From Chloroflexota bacterium (lineage in GTDB: Bacteria; Chloroflexota; Anaerolineae; Anaerolineales; Villigracilaceae): DNA of 14,875 bases. The stretch's first letter is position 1; each line of letters begins with the position of its first letter. The notes beneath the pieces were generated by a model, which saw only the letters and a program-made list of their open reading frames with translations, was not told the DNA's origin and ran no database searches. Location: positions 1 through 14,875 of the forward strand of contig JACPVB010000257.1 of NCBI GenBank assembly GCA_016191985.1. The letters are read 5' to 3'. Below, piece after piece: positions 1 through 8,597 of the stretch. The position numbers and the translations under genes were made by a program.

Positions 1-2733
1 ATGCGATTTATCCGAATTTTTTTGCTGGCTATTTTTCTTCTATCGCTCGCGCCATTGCCGGCGCAGGCGCAGGGATTCGCGCCCCCTGCCAGTGTTCGAC
101 TCCTTTTGGATGAGATGACCCCGGAAGAAAAAGTGGGGCAGTTATTCCTTGTTAGTTTTACAGGGACTGACACAACTGTCAATTCTCAAATTTACAATTT
201 GATCGCCCGTTATCACGTGGGCGGCGTGGTGTTGACAGCCGGGAATGATAACTTTTCCGGGAGCAATACGGTTTCGCAAGCCCGTACGCTGATCAATGCG
301 TTGCAGCGCCTGGAATGGGATTCGGCGGTGACACCAACGGAAGATCCACTGACGGGAAAGAATATCACCTTTTCCTATGTGCCACTTTTTATCGGCATTA
401 CACAGGAAGGGGATGGTTACCCAACGGACGAAATCCTAAACGGGCTTACGCCGTTGCCAAGTGAAATGGCAATTGGCGCCACATGGAACCCGAATCTCGC
501 CGAACAGGTGGGAACGATCCGCGGGCGGGAACTGGCGGCGCTTGGATTTAATTTGCACTTTGGGCCGTCGCTCGATGTGTTGGAAACGCCTTCGTCTCTG
601 GGCGGTGATTTTGGCGCGCGCGTATTTGGCGGCGACCCGTTTTGGGCGGGCGAGATGGGGCGCGCTTATGTAACTGGCTTGCACGCAGGCAGTGAAAATA
701 AAATGCTTGTCATTGCCAAGCATTTCCCCGGCGTGGGCGGCGCCGACCGTTTGCCCGATCAGGAAGTCTCAACCGTTCGAAAATCCCTGGAGCAATTAAA
801 ACAGATTGAACTTGCGCCGTTCTTTGCTGTAACGGGAAATTCCACCTCCGCAGATGCAAAGGTGGATGGTTTGCTTGTTTCGCACATCCGTTATCAGGGG
901 TTTCAGGGAAATATCCGCGCTACCACGAGACCCATCAGCTTTGACCCGCAGGCCTTAAGCCAGATTTTGGCCCTACCTCAATTTTCAACCTGGTACGAGA
1001 ACGGCGGCCTCATCGTTAGTGACAACCTGGGCAGTCCGTCTGTCCGTGATTTTTATGCTTCAGGCGGCGGCCAGTTTTTTGCGCGTGTTGCCGCGCGCGA
1101 TGCCTTCCTTGCGGGCAACGATGTGTTGTATCTTGGCAACATCGTTTCCAGCGACGCGCCGGATTCGTACACCAGCACCACCCGCATCCTCGATTTCTTT
1201 ATTCAGAAATATCGCGAGGACCCGGCCTTTGCCCAGCGCGTGGATGAATCTGTAGCCCGCATCCTTACCGCGAAAATGGGTGTGTATAAAAATTTTATCC
1301 TCGGAAATGTCGTAAGCGACGGCAGTGATCTGATCGCTTTGGGTCAGGATACCGCTGTCACATTTGCTGTAGCCCGCGGTTCAGCCACATTAATCAGCCC
1401 GGATCTGACCGATCTGACCTCTGTGATGCCTTTGCCGCCCCAGCCCAACGATCATCTCCTCTTTCTTACCGATGCGATAAACATAAAACAATGCACAGAA
1501 TGCCTTCCGCAGGCGCTGTTTGCGGAGGATGCGCTTGAGAGCGTCATCTTGCAGTTATACGGTCCTCAAAGTGGAAACCAGACCGAGGGCTTCCGGCTTA
1601 CTTCCTACTCGCTTGAAAAATTACAGTCCATGCTTGATACCCCGGAAGACAATCAATTCATGGCGGATGATATCGCCCGCACGGATTGGATCGTCATTTC
1701 CGTGACCGATGCCTCGCACGGGCAGCCCGCTCTCATCAGCCGCTTCCTGCGCGAACGCCCCGACCTGTTGCGTGAAAAGAATGTGATTTTGTTCTCGTTC
1801 GGCGCGCCTTATTATTTCGACACGACAACCATCTCTAAATTAACCGCGTATTATGCGCTTTACAGCAAACAACCCCAATTTGTGGATATCGCCGCACGCT
1901 TGCTCTTTCAGGAATTAACACCCGTAGGCACATCGCCTGTCTCCATCCCCGCCGTGGGATATGACCTGATCTCCGTCATGGCCCCGGACGCCAACCAGGT
2001 CATTCCGCTCTTTCTGGACCTGCCGCCTGCTCCTGTTACCCCTGGCTCTTTGCTCACTCCCGAGCCGACTCCGATTCCACTTTTTAGAATCGGCGACACC
2101 ATCGCCATCCGCACCGGCACCATTTTGGATAGCAACGGACACTCCGTTCCAGATGGGACGGTGGTTCAATTTTCCATGATGTTGACTGGGGAAGGCGGCG
2201 GCATTTTGCAGCAGGTGGAATCGACCACCACGCAAGGAGTAGCGCGCGCATCCTTTGGCTTGGATAACCCCGGCCTGTTGGAGATTCGCGTTTCCAGTGA
2301 GCCAGCCGTTAATTCGTTGGTTCTGCAATTGGATGTTTCACAATCCGGTGCGGTGGCTGTAACGGTGGTTGTGCCTCAGTTGACCCCGTCCATTGAACCG
2401 ACTGCCGAAGCGGTTGTTGTGGAGGAAGTGGACCCATACATTTCCGATGATGGCTTCCCACGTTTCTCCGCCTGGGTGATTGCCATGCTGGTTGTTCTTT
2501 TGAGCGCGTGGCTTGCCTACCTGATTACCGTCCGCGTGACGAACCGCCGCTCTGCCGTCCGCTGGGCGCTGGGAATCTTGCTTGGCGGTTTGCTTTCCTA
2601 TAATTTCCTGGCCCTCGGCTTGTTTGGCATCACCAACTGGACGATAAGCAGCGGCGTATCGGGCGTGATAATTTTCGTAATTCTTGGGGAATTGCTTGGC
2701 TTTGTCGGCGGTTGGCTTTGGTCGCGCAGGTAA
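1..2733 (+). CDS. Exported GH3-family glycoside hydrolase-like protein with C-terminal membrane anchor
   Basis: The 910-aa product opens with a clear signal peptide (basic residues 2-5, hydrophobic core, AQA cleavage motif at 21-23). Residues about 35-430 form a GH3 N-terminal barrel of the beta-N-acetylhexosaminidase (NagZ-like) branch: KHFPG at 240-244 and SDNLG at 340-344, where D341 is the expected nucleophile. The loop after KHFPG reads DQE (253-255) where NagZ enzymes have DSH, so the usual acid/base histidine appears to be missing. About 450-670 resembles the GH3 C-terminal domain, about 698-785 looks like an Ig-like stalk, and three hydrophobic segments (about 824-843, 855-877, 886-907) anchor the C terminus. 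It probably acts outside the membrane on glycans or peptidoglycan; the substrate is unknown and activity is uncertain. The ATG is the first base of the window, so promoter and RBS cannot be seen. Confidence 0.85.
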   Translation: MRFIRIFLLAIFLLSLAPLPAQAQGFAPPASVRLLLDEMTPEEKVGQLFLVSFTGTDTTVNSQIYNLIARYHVGGVVLTAGNDNFSGSNTVSQARTLINALQRLEWDSAVTPTEDPLTGKNITFSYVPLFIGITQEGDGYPTDEILNGLTPLPSEMAIGATWNPNLAEQVGTIRGRELAALGFNLHFGPSLDVLETPSSLGGDFGARVFGGDPFWAGEMGRAYVTGLHAGSENKMLVIAKHFPGVGGADRLPDQEVSTVRKSLEQLKQIELAPFFAVTGNSTSADAKVDGLLVSHIRYQGFQGNIRATTRPISFDPQALSQILALPQFSTWYENGGLIVSDNLGSPSVRDFYASGGGQFFARVAARDAFLAGNDVLYLGNIVSSDAPDSYTSTTRILDFFIQKYREDPAFAQRVDESVARILTAKMGVYKNFILGNVVSDGSDLIALGQDTAVTFAVARGSATLISPDLTDLTSVMPLPPQPNDHLLFLTDAINIKQCTECLPQALFAEDALESVILQLYGPQSGNQTEGFRLTSYSLEKLQSMLDTPEDNQFMADDIARTDWIVISVTDASHGQPALISRFLRERPDLLREKNVILFSFGAPYYFDTTTISKLTAYYALYSKQPQFVDIAARLLFQELTPVGTSPVSIPAVGYDLISVMAPDANQVIPLFLDLPPAPVTPGSLLTPEPTPIPLFRIGDTIAIRTGTILDSNGHSVPDGTVVQFSMMLTGEGGGILQQVESTTTQGVARASFGLDNPGLLEIRVSSEPAVNSLVLQLDVSQSGAVAVTVVVPQLTPSIEPTAEAVVVEEVDPYISDDGFPRFSAWVIAMLVVLLSAWLAYLITVRVTNRRSAVRWALGILLGGLLSYNFLALGLFGITNWTISSGVSGVIIFVILGELLGFVGGWLWSRR

Positions 2734-2811
2734 CAAATAGTACAATCGTCCAGACATCGATATTGGAAATGGTGATAATATCCTGCCAACTTTAGGTTAG
2801 GAGATCAGTGC

Positions 2812-3819
2812 ATGGTAAACCAGAAGCAAAACAAGGAAAAACAACCCCCTATTTTGTTCGAGAAGACTCAAAGCATTATCAAACAGGTCAACAAACTGCT
2901 GGGGGGCACGCTCGTCACATATTTCAATAATCCGCGCGGCAGTGTCTGTCATGATGATGTGCTGGCTTTGTTTGAATTATTGGAAAAGATCGGACACCAG
3001 GAAAAAATCTACCTCTTTATCAAATCCAGTGGTGGGAATGGCCAAGCTTCCTTGCGGATCGTGAATCTCCTGCGCCAGTATTGCAAAGAGGTCGTGGCGG
3101 TGATTCCACTGGAGTGTGCCTCGGCTGCAACCATGATTACCCTCGGCGCAAACGAAATTCACATGGGGCCGATGGCCTATCTCACCTCGGTGGATACGTC
3201 CCTGACGCATGCGCTTTCGCCGATTGACCGTGACAACGACCGTGTGAGCGTCAGCCTGGATGAATTGAATCGCGTCGTGAAACTGTGGCAGGCTCAGGGG
3301 TCCGATAAGAGCGAGAATCCCTATCAGCAATTGTTCCAGCACGTGCATCCACTCGTCATTGGCGCAGTGGACCGGGCCGAGTCTTTGTCCATTATGCTGT
3401 GCAAGGAATTGCTTGCCTATCACATCGAGGATGAAAAAGTAGCCGAAAAGATCGCCGCCACGTTGAACTCAAAATATCCCTCGCACGGCTATCCAATTTT
3501 GATCGAAGAGGCCAAACGGATTGGCCTGAAGGTGAACCATCTTTCCCCGGAGATCAATACTCTTTTACTTGAATTGAACGAACTTTACAGTGAGATGGGC
3601 CAGCGCGCCACAACGGATTTTGACGACACGCACGCGCATGGTAATGAAATTCTTAACATTTGGGAATCAACGGGCGTGCTCGTGTATTACCAGCAGGATA
3701 AAGACTGGTTCTACCGCACCGAAGAGCGCCGCTGGATTTCGCTCAATGACAACAGCAGTTGGCGGCGCGTTGCAAAGGTCGGCCGCAAAGTGGAGAAATC
3801 CATCCTGCACATTGCTTGA
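2812..3819 (+). CDS. SDH-family Clp-fold serine proteinase (ClpP/SppA superfamily)
   Basis: This soluble 335-aa protein has no signal peptide or membrane segment. Residues about 65-250 show the crotonase/Clp fold pattern of the serine dehydrogenase proteinase family: a strand ending in KSSGGNG (71-77), the candidate nucleophile S104 in ECASAAT, then a GANEIHMGP turn (112-120), and H225 in SHGYPI followed by EAKRIGLKV (233-241), matching the family's conserved His region. The family is related to ClpP and SppA; its true substrate is generally unclear. About 85 residues after the fold, rich in Trp and Tyr (280-320), are not explained by it. The start is supported by AGGAG at 2799-2803, 8 nt before ATG. 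It lies 78 nt after the GH3 gene on the same strand and is followed by a strong terminator. Confidence 0.75.
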   Translation: MVNQKQNKEKQPPILFEKTQSIIKQVNKLLGGTLVTYFNNPRGSVCHDDVLALFELLEKIGHQEKIYLFIKSSGGNGQASLRIVNLLRQYCKEVVAVIPLECASAATMITLGANEIHMGPMAYLTSVDTSLTHALSPIDRDNDRVSVSLDELNRVVKLWQAQGSDKSENPYQQLFQHVHPLVIGAVDRAESLSIMLCKELLAYHIEDEKVAEKIAATLNSKYPSHGYPILIEEAKRIGLKVNHLSPEINTLLLELNELYSEMGQRATTDFDDTHAHGNEILNIWESTGVLVYYQQDKDWFYRTEERRWISLNDNSSWRRVAKVGRKVEKSILHIA

Positions 3820-3821
3820 TG

Positions 3822-3859
3822 AAAAGAGACTTCCAAAACAAAATTTGGAAGTCTCTTTT
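3822..3859. terminator. Bidirectional hairpin terminator between convergent genes
   Basis: A perfect 16-bp stem (3822-3837 with 3844-3859) encloses a 6-nt loop. The A4 and T4 ends of the stem supply a U-rich tail in both directions. It lies 3 nt after the SDH proteinase stop codon. Its right arm overlaps the TAA stop (3858-3860) of the opposing cyclase gene, so both genes probably share it. Confidence 0.8.
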
Positions 3860-6800
3860 ATTTCTCCAATAGATTCTTTGTTTCCATCGCATCGTATGGC
3901 GCCTGACAGGTTGAGAACAAGGCCAGCGCCTTTTCGAGATTTGTTTTGCGTGCCTCGCCCTCGGAACGTTTGCCGATCTCACGCAGGGCGTCAGCTTCGT
4001 CCCACGGCATGGAAAGCAATCTGGCAGACTGGGCGCTTGCCGCCCAATCTTTGTATGCCGCCTCGCGCCTGCCGTTCATCCATTTTTCCAGGCCTTGATA
4101 ATGGAGCAGGGCGGGTTCTCCCATCGGGAAGGCGGGTTTAAATTTTTTGAGCAATTTTTGCAGCGTAGCAACCGTCTTTTGGATTTCCGTATCGGTTCTC
4201 CAGCCGGGGATGTTGAAGGTCTTTCCCTGTTCCCACATTTCAAACGTAATTTGCGAGAGGATCCTGTACGATATCAGCAGGGAATAGACCTGCGGAGGCA
4301 GTGAAATTAAGATCGGAAGCGCGTTCGCCATATTTTGGGCCGCCTCTTCTTCATTTCCCAGCCGCCAGTTTGCGATTGCGCAGACGCTGTTCAGGTGAGC
4401 GATGTTAATGGGGGTGGGGTCGAGCGTCTCGCCATCCTTTGCGTTGTGAATGGCTTGTTCGAACTCTCCGCGCAGGATGTGCAGAAAGGAAATACCATAG
4501 GTTGCCCAGGTGAGATGAAGATGATTTCCTGATTTATTGGCCTGCGCAACCAGACTGTTATAGTGTTGTTGGGACGCGCCAAAATCCCTGCCACGATAAT
4601 ATTCCAAACCCGCCAGCACCGTTTCTGCATTGCCCTCCAGGTGGCTGTCGGAAGCTTTCATGGCAAGCTCCTTTGCCTTTAGCAATGCGATTCGAGATGC
4701 CGCCCATTCTCCAACGCCAAGTTTGTATGTGCCTACTGCAAGGTACGTCCATATCTGTGAGCGCGGATTGTACACCTGGGAAGAGGCTTGCAGGGCTTTT
4801 TCGGCGTAGTGATTTGCCAGCTCGTGATTGGGAATAAAGCCAAGGATGGCGCTGGCGGATCCCAACGCCCACACCCGGCCAGGCGACATGCTGCCGCCGT
4901 CTTCGGAAAGATTTAAGCTCCCCAGCGTGTGGTAGAGCATGGGCAGGCTTTCCAGTTTGATGTAATTGACGTGGCCCAGATGGGTAAAAATTTGCGCCAC
5001 TTCCTGAAGTTCCTTGTCCTTGTCCTTCAAGCGCCCGATAAAAATATTCGGAAAGCGGCGGTGCAGGTTTTGGATGAACCATTGAGTAATGAGGCCGAAA
5101 ACAACCCCGGTGGATGTCCCCGGGCTGGGATGTTTTAATAATGACACGGCCTTGCGGAAATTTTCCCGCGCTGAGTCCATATCGCCCAGCCCCATTTGCG
5201 CTTCGCCCACGCGCCTGAGCCAGTATGCCTGTTTCAACGGCGGGACGTTTGCATCTTTGGCAGTGTTCGATTTTTCCAACGCCTGCGAGAAAAATTGAAT
5301 CGCCTCGCGATACGTCCCGTTGTGGAAGGCCAGTTCACCTGATTTTTCCAGGTATTCGATTGCTTTTTGCGGAACGTCAGCCTGCTTCCAATGATGGGCC
5401 AGGACAGGATAATAGGTGATGATGTCTTGTACAAAGGAACCTTCGTACCATTCCGCGATGGCGCGGTGCAGCGAACGTCTCTGGGAGAAGAGCAGCAGGT
5501 TGTAGGCCACTTCCTGGGTGATGATGTGTTTGAACAAATACGAGGCGTCCGGGTCGGGTGTATCGAGGATGGTGAGTTCCTGTTTTTCGAGGTGGGTTAA
5601 ATATTCGGGCAGCTCGTCAAGCTCGGATTTGATCGGGTAGATGGCAGATAACTCTCGCAGGGCGAACACGCGTCCGATGACAGAGGCAACTTTCAGCGTG
5701 AGTTGATGCGCGGGCGGCATTTTGTCGATGCGGCTGGTGATGACTCCTTCCAACGAGCCGGGCAGGTTGAGATCATCCAAATTCCCGGCGCTGGAAGCGA
5801 TGCGGCATTCGTTATTTTTAATTTCAATAAAACTGTTGTCTCGCAGGGCGTAGGCAAGCTCTTCGCTGTAAAAGGGATGCCCCTCCGCTTTGTTGCGAAT
5901 GAAAGTGACAAGTTCGCTCGGCAATTTTTGAACGTTCAACCGCTGACTCAGCAGGGTTTCAATATCCAGGTTGCCAAGCGGGGCAAGCGACAAATACCGC
6001 GTGGATGCCATACTGCGCATTTGTTTAAATTCCATTGGCGCGGCTACCCCCATGGGGCGGGCGGTAATCACAACCAGCAGGGGAGAGACCCGCTGTGCCG
6101 CGAGACTTAATAACGCCCAGGAACCGGAATCCAGCCAGTGCACATCTTCGATCACCAGTGCGGTGGGTGAATGGCTGGCTATTTGCGTGAGCCGTTCGAT
6201 GATGAGCTGGTGCATTGCATTTGCGCGTGCGTCGCCGATTATATTTTTTGTGTTCTCGTTATCGGGGATGATGAAAGGCAGCACCGCGCTCAACAACGGA
6301 CCACGCTCCAGAAGGTCTGCATCCTCGTTGACCATTTTTTCAAAAGCGATTTTTTGCTCTGCGGTGCTTTCCTGTTCATCGAGGTTGAATATTTTTTGGG
6401 CAATATCCTTCCAGACGTAGTACGGGGTGCTTTGTTCAATCGCTTCCCCGAGGCCGAGCAAAACATTTACGTTCATCGCGTCCGACTGGCGGAACAATTC
6501 CTCCACCAGGCGTGATTTTCCAAACCCTGCTTCGCCTTCAATCATCACCACCCGGCTTTCCTTTGTAATTAAAGCCCGCAGTGCTTCCGCCAGCGCAAAG
6601 CGTTCGTCCTCGCGTCCGATCATATCGGTCAGGGCGATCTGTCCCTTGCCTTTTGCATGGCGGGTTTGTGGTACGAACACAGGCACAGGTTGTGATTTCC
6701 CGCGTACGCTGATCGGCTCCAGAGTGATGAAGTCCATGCGGCTGCGCGCGCTTTCATATGTGCTTGCATCGCAAATAATTTGGATGAGTTCCCCGGCGGG

Positions 6801-7961
6801 CGTGTTCAACTCCGCGGAAATGGCGTGCATCAAACGCGCCGCCAGATTCACCGCATCGCCATTGATGGTGTATTCTCTGCGTTTTTCATTCCCGATCACC
6901 CCGCAGAACATGCGTCCCGTGGTAATGCCGACGAAACAGCTCAAGCCCAGTTCTTTAACCGCGGTAAGGACATCCTGCGCGGCCAGCACACCGCGCAACG
7001 GATCGTCCTCATGTGAAAAAGGCGGCAGCCCGAATGCGGCTAAAAGCGAAACGCCTTTTTCATCCACAGCAATTTTATTGACGCTGCCTTCGTAACGATA
7101 GATTGCGCCCTGCAATAATTGCGCCAGCTTCTGCGCCGCATCGGTATTCGTGCCGCGCGTCATTTCAGGGATGTTGATGAACAGGGTTGTCACGCGCCGT
7201 AATTCCGCCAGCCAGTCAGACTGGCCCGCGTCGATCCGTTTCGCAATCGCCCCGGGGATGTACGATCTTAATGCGGGAATACAATTTTCTTCGAGATCAA
7301 AAAAACGAGCCGCTTCGTGCGGGACCTTGGAGTTGATCCCGTTCAACAGGATACTCTCCCCTTGAGATGGCGCACCTACTCCATGCTCTCTGAGATTTTT
7401 CCAGGCCTCGGCAGAGACGATGATTTGCCCGGGCTTTAAGTGGGGCTGCACTTTAACGATCTGGTCGAGTGCATCGCCAGTGATGACAATTTCCCAACGG
7501 TTAAACACCCCGCCCAACCCTGTGATCGCTATTTGACCAACGCCAAGCGCGATACGGGTGGAAAGGGTTCGGTCACCCACGCGGAATTTTTCCAATTCCT
7601 TGCGGGCTTCCAGGGCGGTTTGCGCCGCCAATAAGGTGGCTTTTTCAAGGTTGTTATACTGCCAGATGACCAGCAAGCCGTCACCGGCGAATTTGATAAT
7701 ATCCCCGCCATGGGTTTTGATGATGTTGATCCATTGCCCGTAAAAGTCGTTCAATACCGCGGAAATATCCTCCGCACCGGAGGGTCCCTTTGCCGCAAAT
7801 TGCTCTGTCAACGCGGTGAACCCGGAGATATCAACAAAGAGGACAGCCGCCAGATAACTTTCTCCAAACGGCTTGTTTGGCGGAGTTGGGTCGGCGGCAA
7901 TCCTTTTTTGGAGAATATCCGGTATATAACTTTTCAGCGTGTCGATCAGGGATGGTGACAT
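3858..7961 (-). CDS. Soluble adenylyl cyclase-like protein: two class III cyclase domains, AAA/NTPase domain, TPR tail
   Basis: The 1367-aa protein has the same domain order as animal soluble adenylyl cyclase. C1 (about 36-225) has both metal aspartates, D44 (VDISGFT) and D94 (KFAGD), but lacks the VNxAAR motif. C2 (about 255-430) lacks the metal aspartates but has K302 (EKG), T365 (EYT), N372 and R376 (VNLAAR). By comparison with human sAC these would complete one ATP site at the C1/C2 interface, so cAMP synthesis is predicted. Each cyclase domain is preceded by a similar helix (SYIPDILQKRI at 11-21; SYIPGAIAKRI at 233-243), which suggests internal duplication. Then come Walker A GEAGFGKS (476-483), Walker B LVIED (602-606) with HWLD, and helical TPR-like repeats from about 860. 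It is cytosolic with no membrane segments. A TTG at 7982 would add 7 residues, but nothing resembling an RBS precedes it; the ATG at 7961 has AGG 8 nt upstream. Confidence 0.88.
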   Translation of the reverse strand: MSPSLIDTLKSYIPDILQKRIAADPTPPNKPFGESYLAAVLFVDISGFTALTEQFAAKGPSGAEDISAVLNDFYGQWINIIKTHGGDIIKFAGDGLLVIWQYNNLEKATLLAAQTALEARKELEKFRVGDRTLSTRIALGVGQIAITGLGGVFNRWEIVITGDALDQIVKVQPHLKPGQIIVSAEAWKNLREHGVGAPSQGESILLNGINSKVPHEAARFFDLEENCIPALRSYIPGAIAKRIDAGQSDWLAELRRVTTLFINIPEMTRGTNTDAAQKLAQLLQGAIYRYEGSVNKIAVDEKGVSLLAAFGLPPFSHEDDPLRGVLAAQDVLTAVKELGLSCFVGITTGRMFCGVIGNEKRREYTINGDAVNLAARLMHAISAELNTPAGELIQIICDASTYESARSRMDFITLEPISVRGKSQPVPVFVPQTRHAKGKGQIALTDMIGREDERFALAEALRALITKESRVVMIEGEAGFGKSRLVEELFRQSDAMNVNVLLGLGEAIEQSTPYYVWKDIAQKIFNLDEQESTAEQKIAFEKMVNEDADLLERGPLLSAVLPFIIPDNENTKNIIGDARANAMHQLIIERLTQIASHSPTALVIEDVHWLDSGSWALLSLAAQRVSPLLVVITARPMGVAAPMEFKQMRSMASTRYLSLAPLGNLDIETLLSQRLNVQKLPSELVTFIRNKAEGHPFYSEELAYALRDNSFIEIKNNECRIASSAGNLDDLNLPGSLEGVITSRIDKMPPAHQLTLKVASVIGRVFALRELSAIYPIKSELDELPEYLTHLEKQELTILDTPDPDASYLFKHIITQEVAYNLLLFSQRRSLHRAIAEWYEGSFVQDIITYYPVLAHHWKQADVPQKAIEYLEKSGELAFHNGTYREAIQFFSQALEKSNTAKDANVPPLKQAYWLRRVGEAQMGLGDMDSARENFRKAVSLLKHPSPGTSTGVVFGLITQWFIQNLHRRFPNIFIGRLKDKDKELQEVAQIFTHLGHVNYIKLESLPMLYHTLGSLNLSEDGGSMSPGRVWALGSASAILGFIPNHELANHYAEKALQASSQVYNPRSQIWTYLAVGTYKLGVGEWAASRIALLKAKELAMKASDSHLEGNAETVLAGLEYYRGRDFGASQQHYNSLVAQANKSGNHLHLTWATYGISFLHILRGEFEQAIHNAKDGETLDPTPINIAHLNSVCAIANWRLGNEEEAAQNMANALPILISLPPQVYSLLISYRILSQITFEMWEQGKTFNIPGWRTDTEIQKTVATLQKLLKKFKPAFPMGEPALLHYQGLEKWMNGRREAAYKDWAASAQSARLLSMPWDEADALREIGKRSEGEARKTNLEKALALFSTCQAPYDAMETKNLLEK

Positions 7962-8003
7962 GGATGGGACCTGAGTCCTCAAACAAGTTTGGCTGTTTTG
8001 AAT

Positions 8004-8009
8004 ATTATA
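8004..8009 (-). promoter_or_regulatory. Perfect -10 box (TATAAT) upstream of the cyclase gene
   Basis: TATAAT on the minus strand would start transcription near 7997, about 36 nt before the preferred ATG at 7961. The -35 region at 17 nt spacing (8027-8032) reads GATAAA, a poor match. The site lies just after the stop codon of the thioredoxin-like gene, so the cyclase may have its own start as well as readthrough; no terminator is seen between the two genes. Confidence 0.4.
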
Positions 8010-8027
8010 TCGTAGTAAGGTTCATTT

Positions 8028-8597
8028 TTATCCGCCGTGGAAAAAGGCATCCATCACCGGGGCAATGTTCACTGGGATATCCTCGTTCCAGGCTCCGCCA
8101 TCGATCATCTCGCCTGTTTGCTTGCCTTGTTCATCCAGCTTGAAGTAAACCGGTATCCCATCGAATGCAAAATTTTCAACCTTGCCGTTGTTCCAGCCCC
8201 ATTCATCCACATCCAGCTTGATGATGTATGTTCCATCATAGGCTTTGAGCATTAATTCATCTTTCTCTTCCAGATACTTTCTGATCGCCAAACACGGCGG
8301 ACACCAGTCCGCATCAAACTCGATGACCGGCAGAAGACCGGCTGCAATGGCTTTGTCCGCTTCCACGGCGAGCAGTTCTTCGAGATTTCCATCGGAGGGA
8401 TGCAGGCGGACTTCGGTGAACCCAACCAACTCGCCGCTCTCCGTCAGGGAAGAGGATTCTTCGGGTTGCTGGGCATTTGTCGGCGCGGAAGGAAGCGGGG
8501 TTGATTCCGCATTTTGAGGGAATAAGGAACTGCATGATAGGATGAATATAACGACAATCAGAAGGAATATTTTTTTATTCATGTCTTTGTTTTTCAT
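8028..8597 (-). CDS. Thioredoxin-like lipoprotein resembling the DsbD gamma domain
   Basis: The 189-aa product has a lipoprotein signal: KK, a hydrophobic core, then ILSC with C22 as the likely lipidated residue, followed by a Ser/Pro/Gln-rich linker. Residues about 75-185 form a thioredoxin-like fold with DADWCPPC (95-102) as the redox-active site and an I-P cis-proline signature in the later FDGIPVYF segment. The ADWC context is like the C-terminal gamma domain of DsbD and related periplasmic thioredoxins. It should act outside the membrane in disulfide reduction or thiol relay. Its ATG overlaps the TAA of the upstream gene by one base (TAATG), a sign of translational coupling. A second in-frame ATG (codon 6) is possible; neither has a clear RBS, which fits coupling. 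Confidence 0.8.
   Translation of the reverse strand: MKNKDMNKKIFLLIVVIFILSCSSLFPQNAESTPLPSAPTNAQQPEESSSLTESGELVGFTEVRLHPSDGNLEELLAVEADKAIAAGLLPVIEFDADWCPPCLAIRKYLEEKDELMLKAYDGTYIIKLDVDEWGWNNGKVENFAFDGIPVYFKLDEQGKQTGEMIDGGAWNEDIPVNIAPVMDAFFHGG

Noticed and set aside
2734..2811. Promoter (GATAAT near 2774) in front of the SDH proteinase gene
   Set aside because: No acceptable -35 at proper spacing; cotranscription with the GH3 gene is as likely.
3858..7961. Many plus-strand open frames antisense to the cyclase gene, up to 222 codons
   Set aside because: They mirror the coding strand, lack RBSs and show no protein-like domains; the cyclase reading is unambiguous.
7959..7982. TTG start at 7982 for the cyclase gene
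   Set aside because: No RBS-like sequence precedes it, it is a rarer start codon, and the ATG at 7961 has a weak AGG at good spacing and begins at the conserved N-terminal helix.
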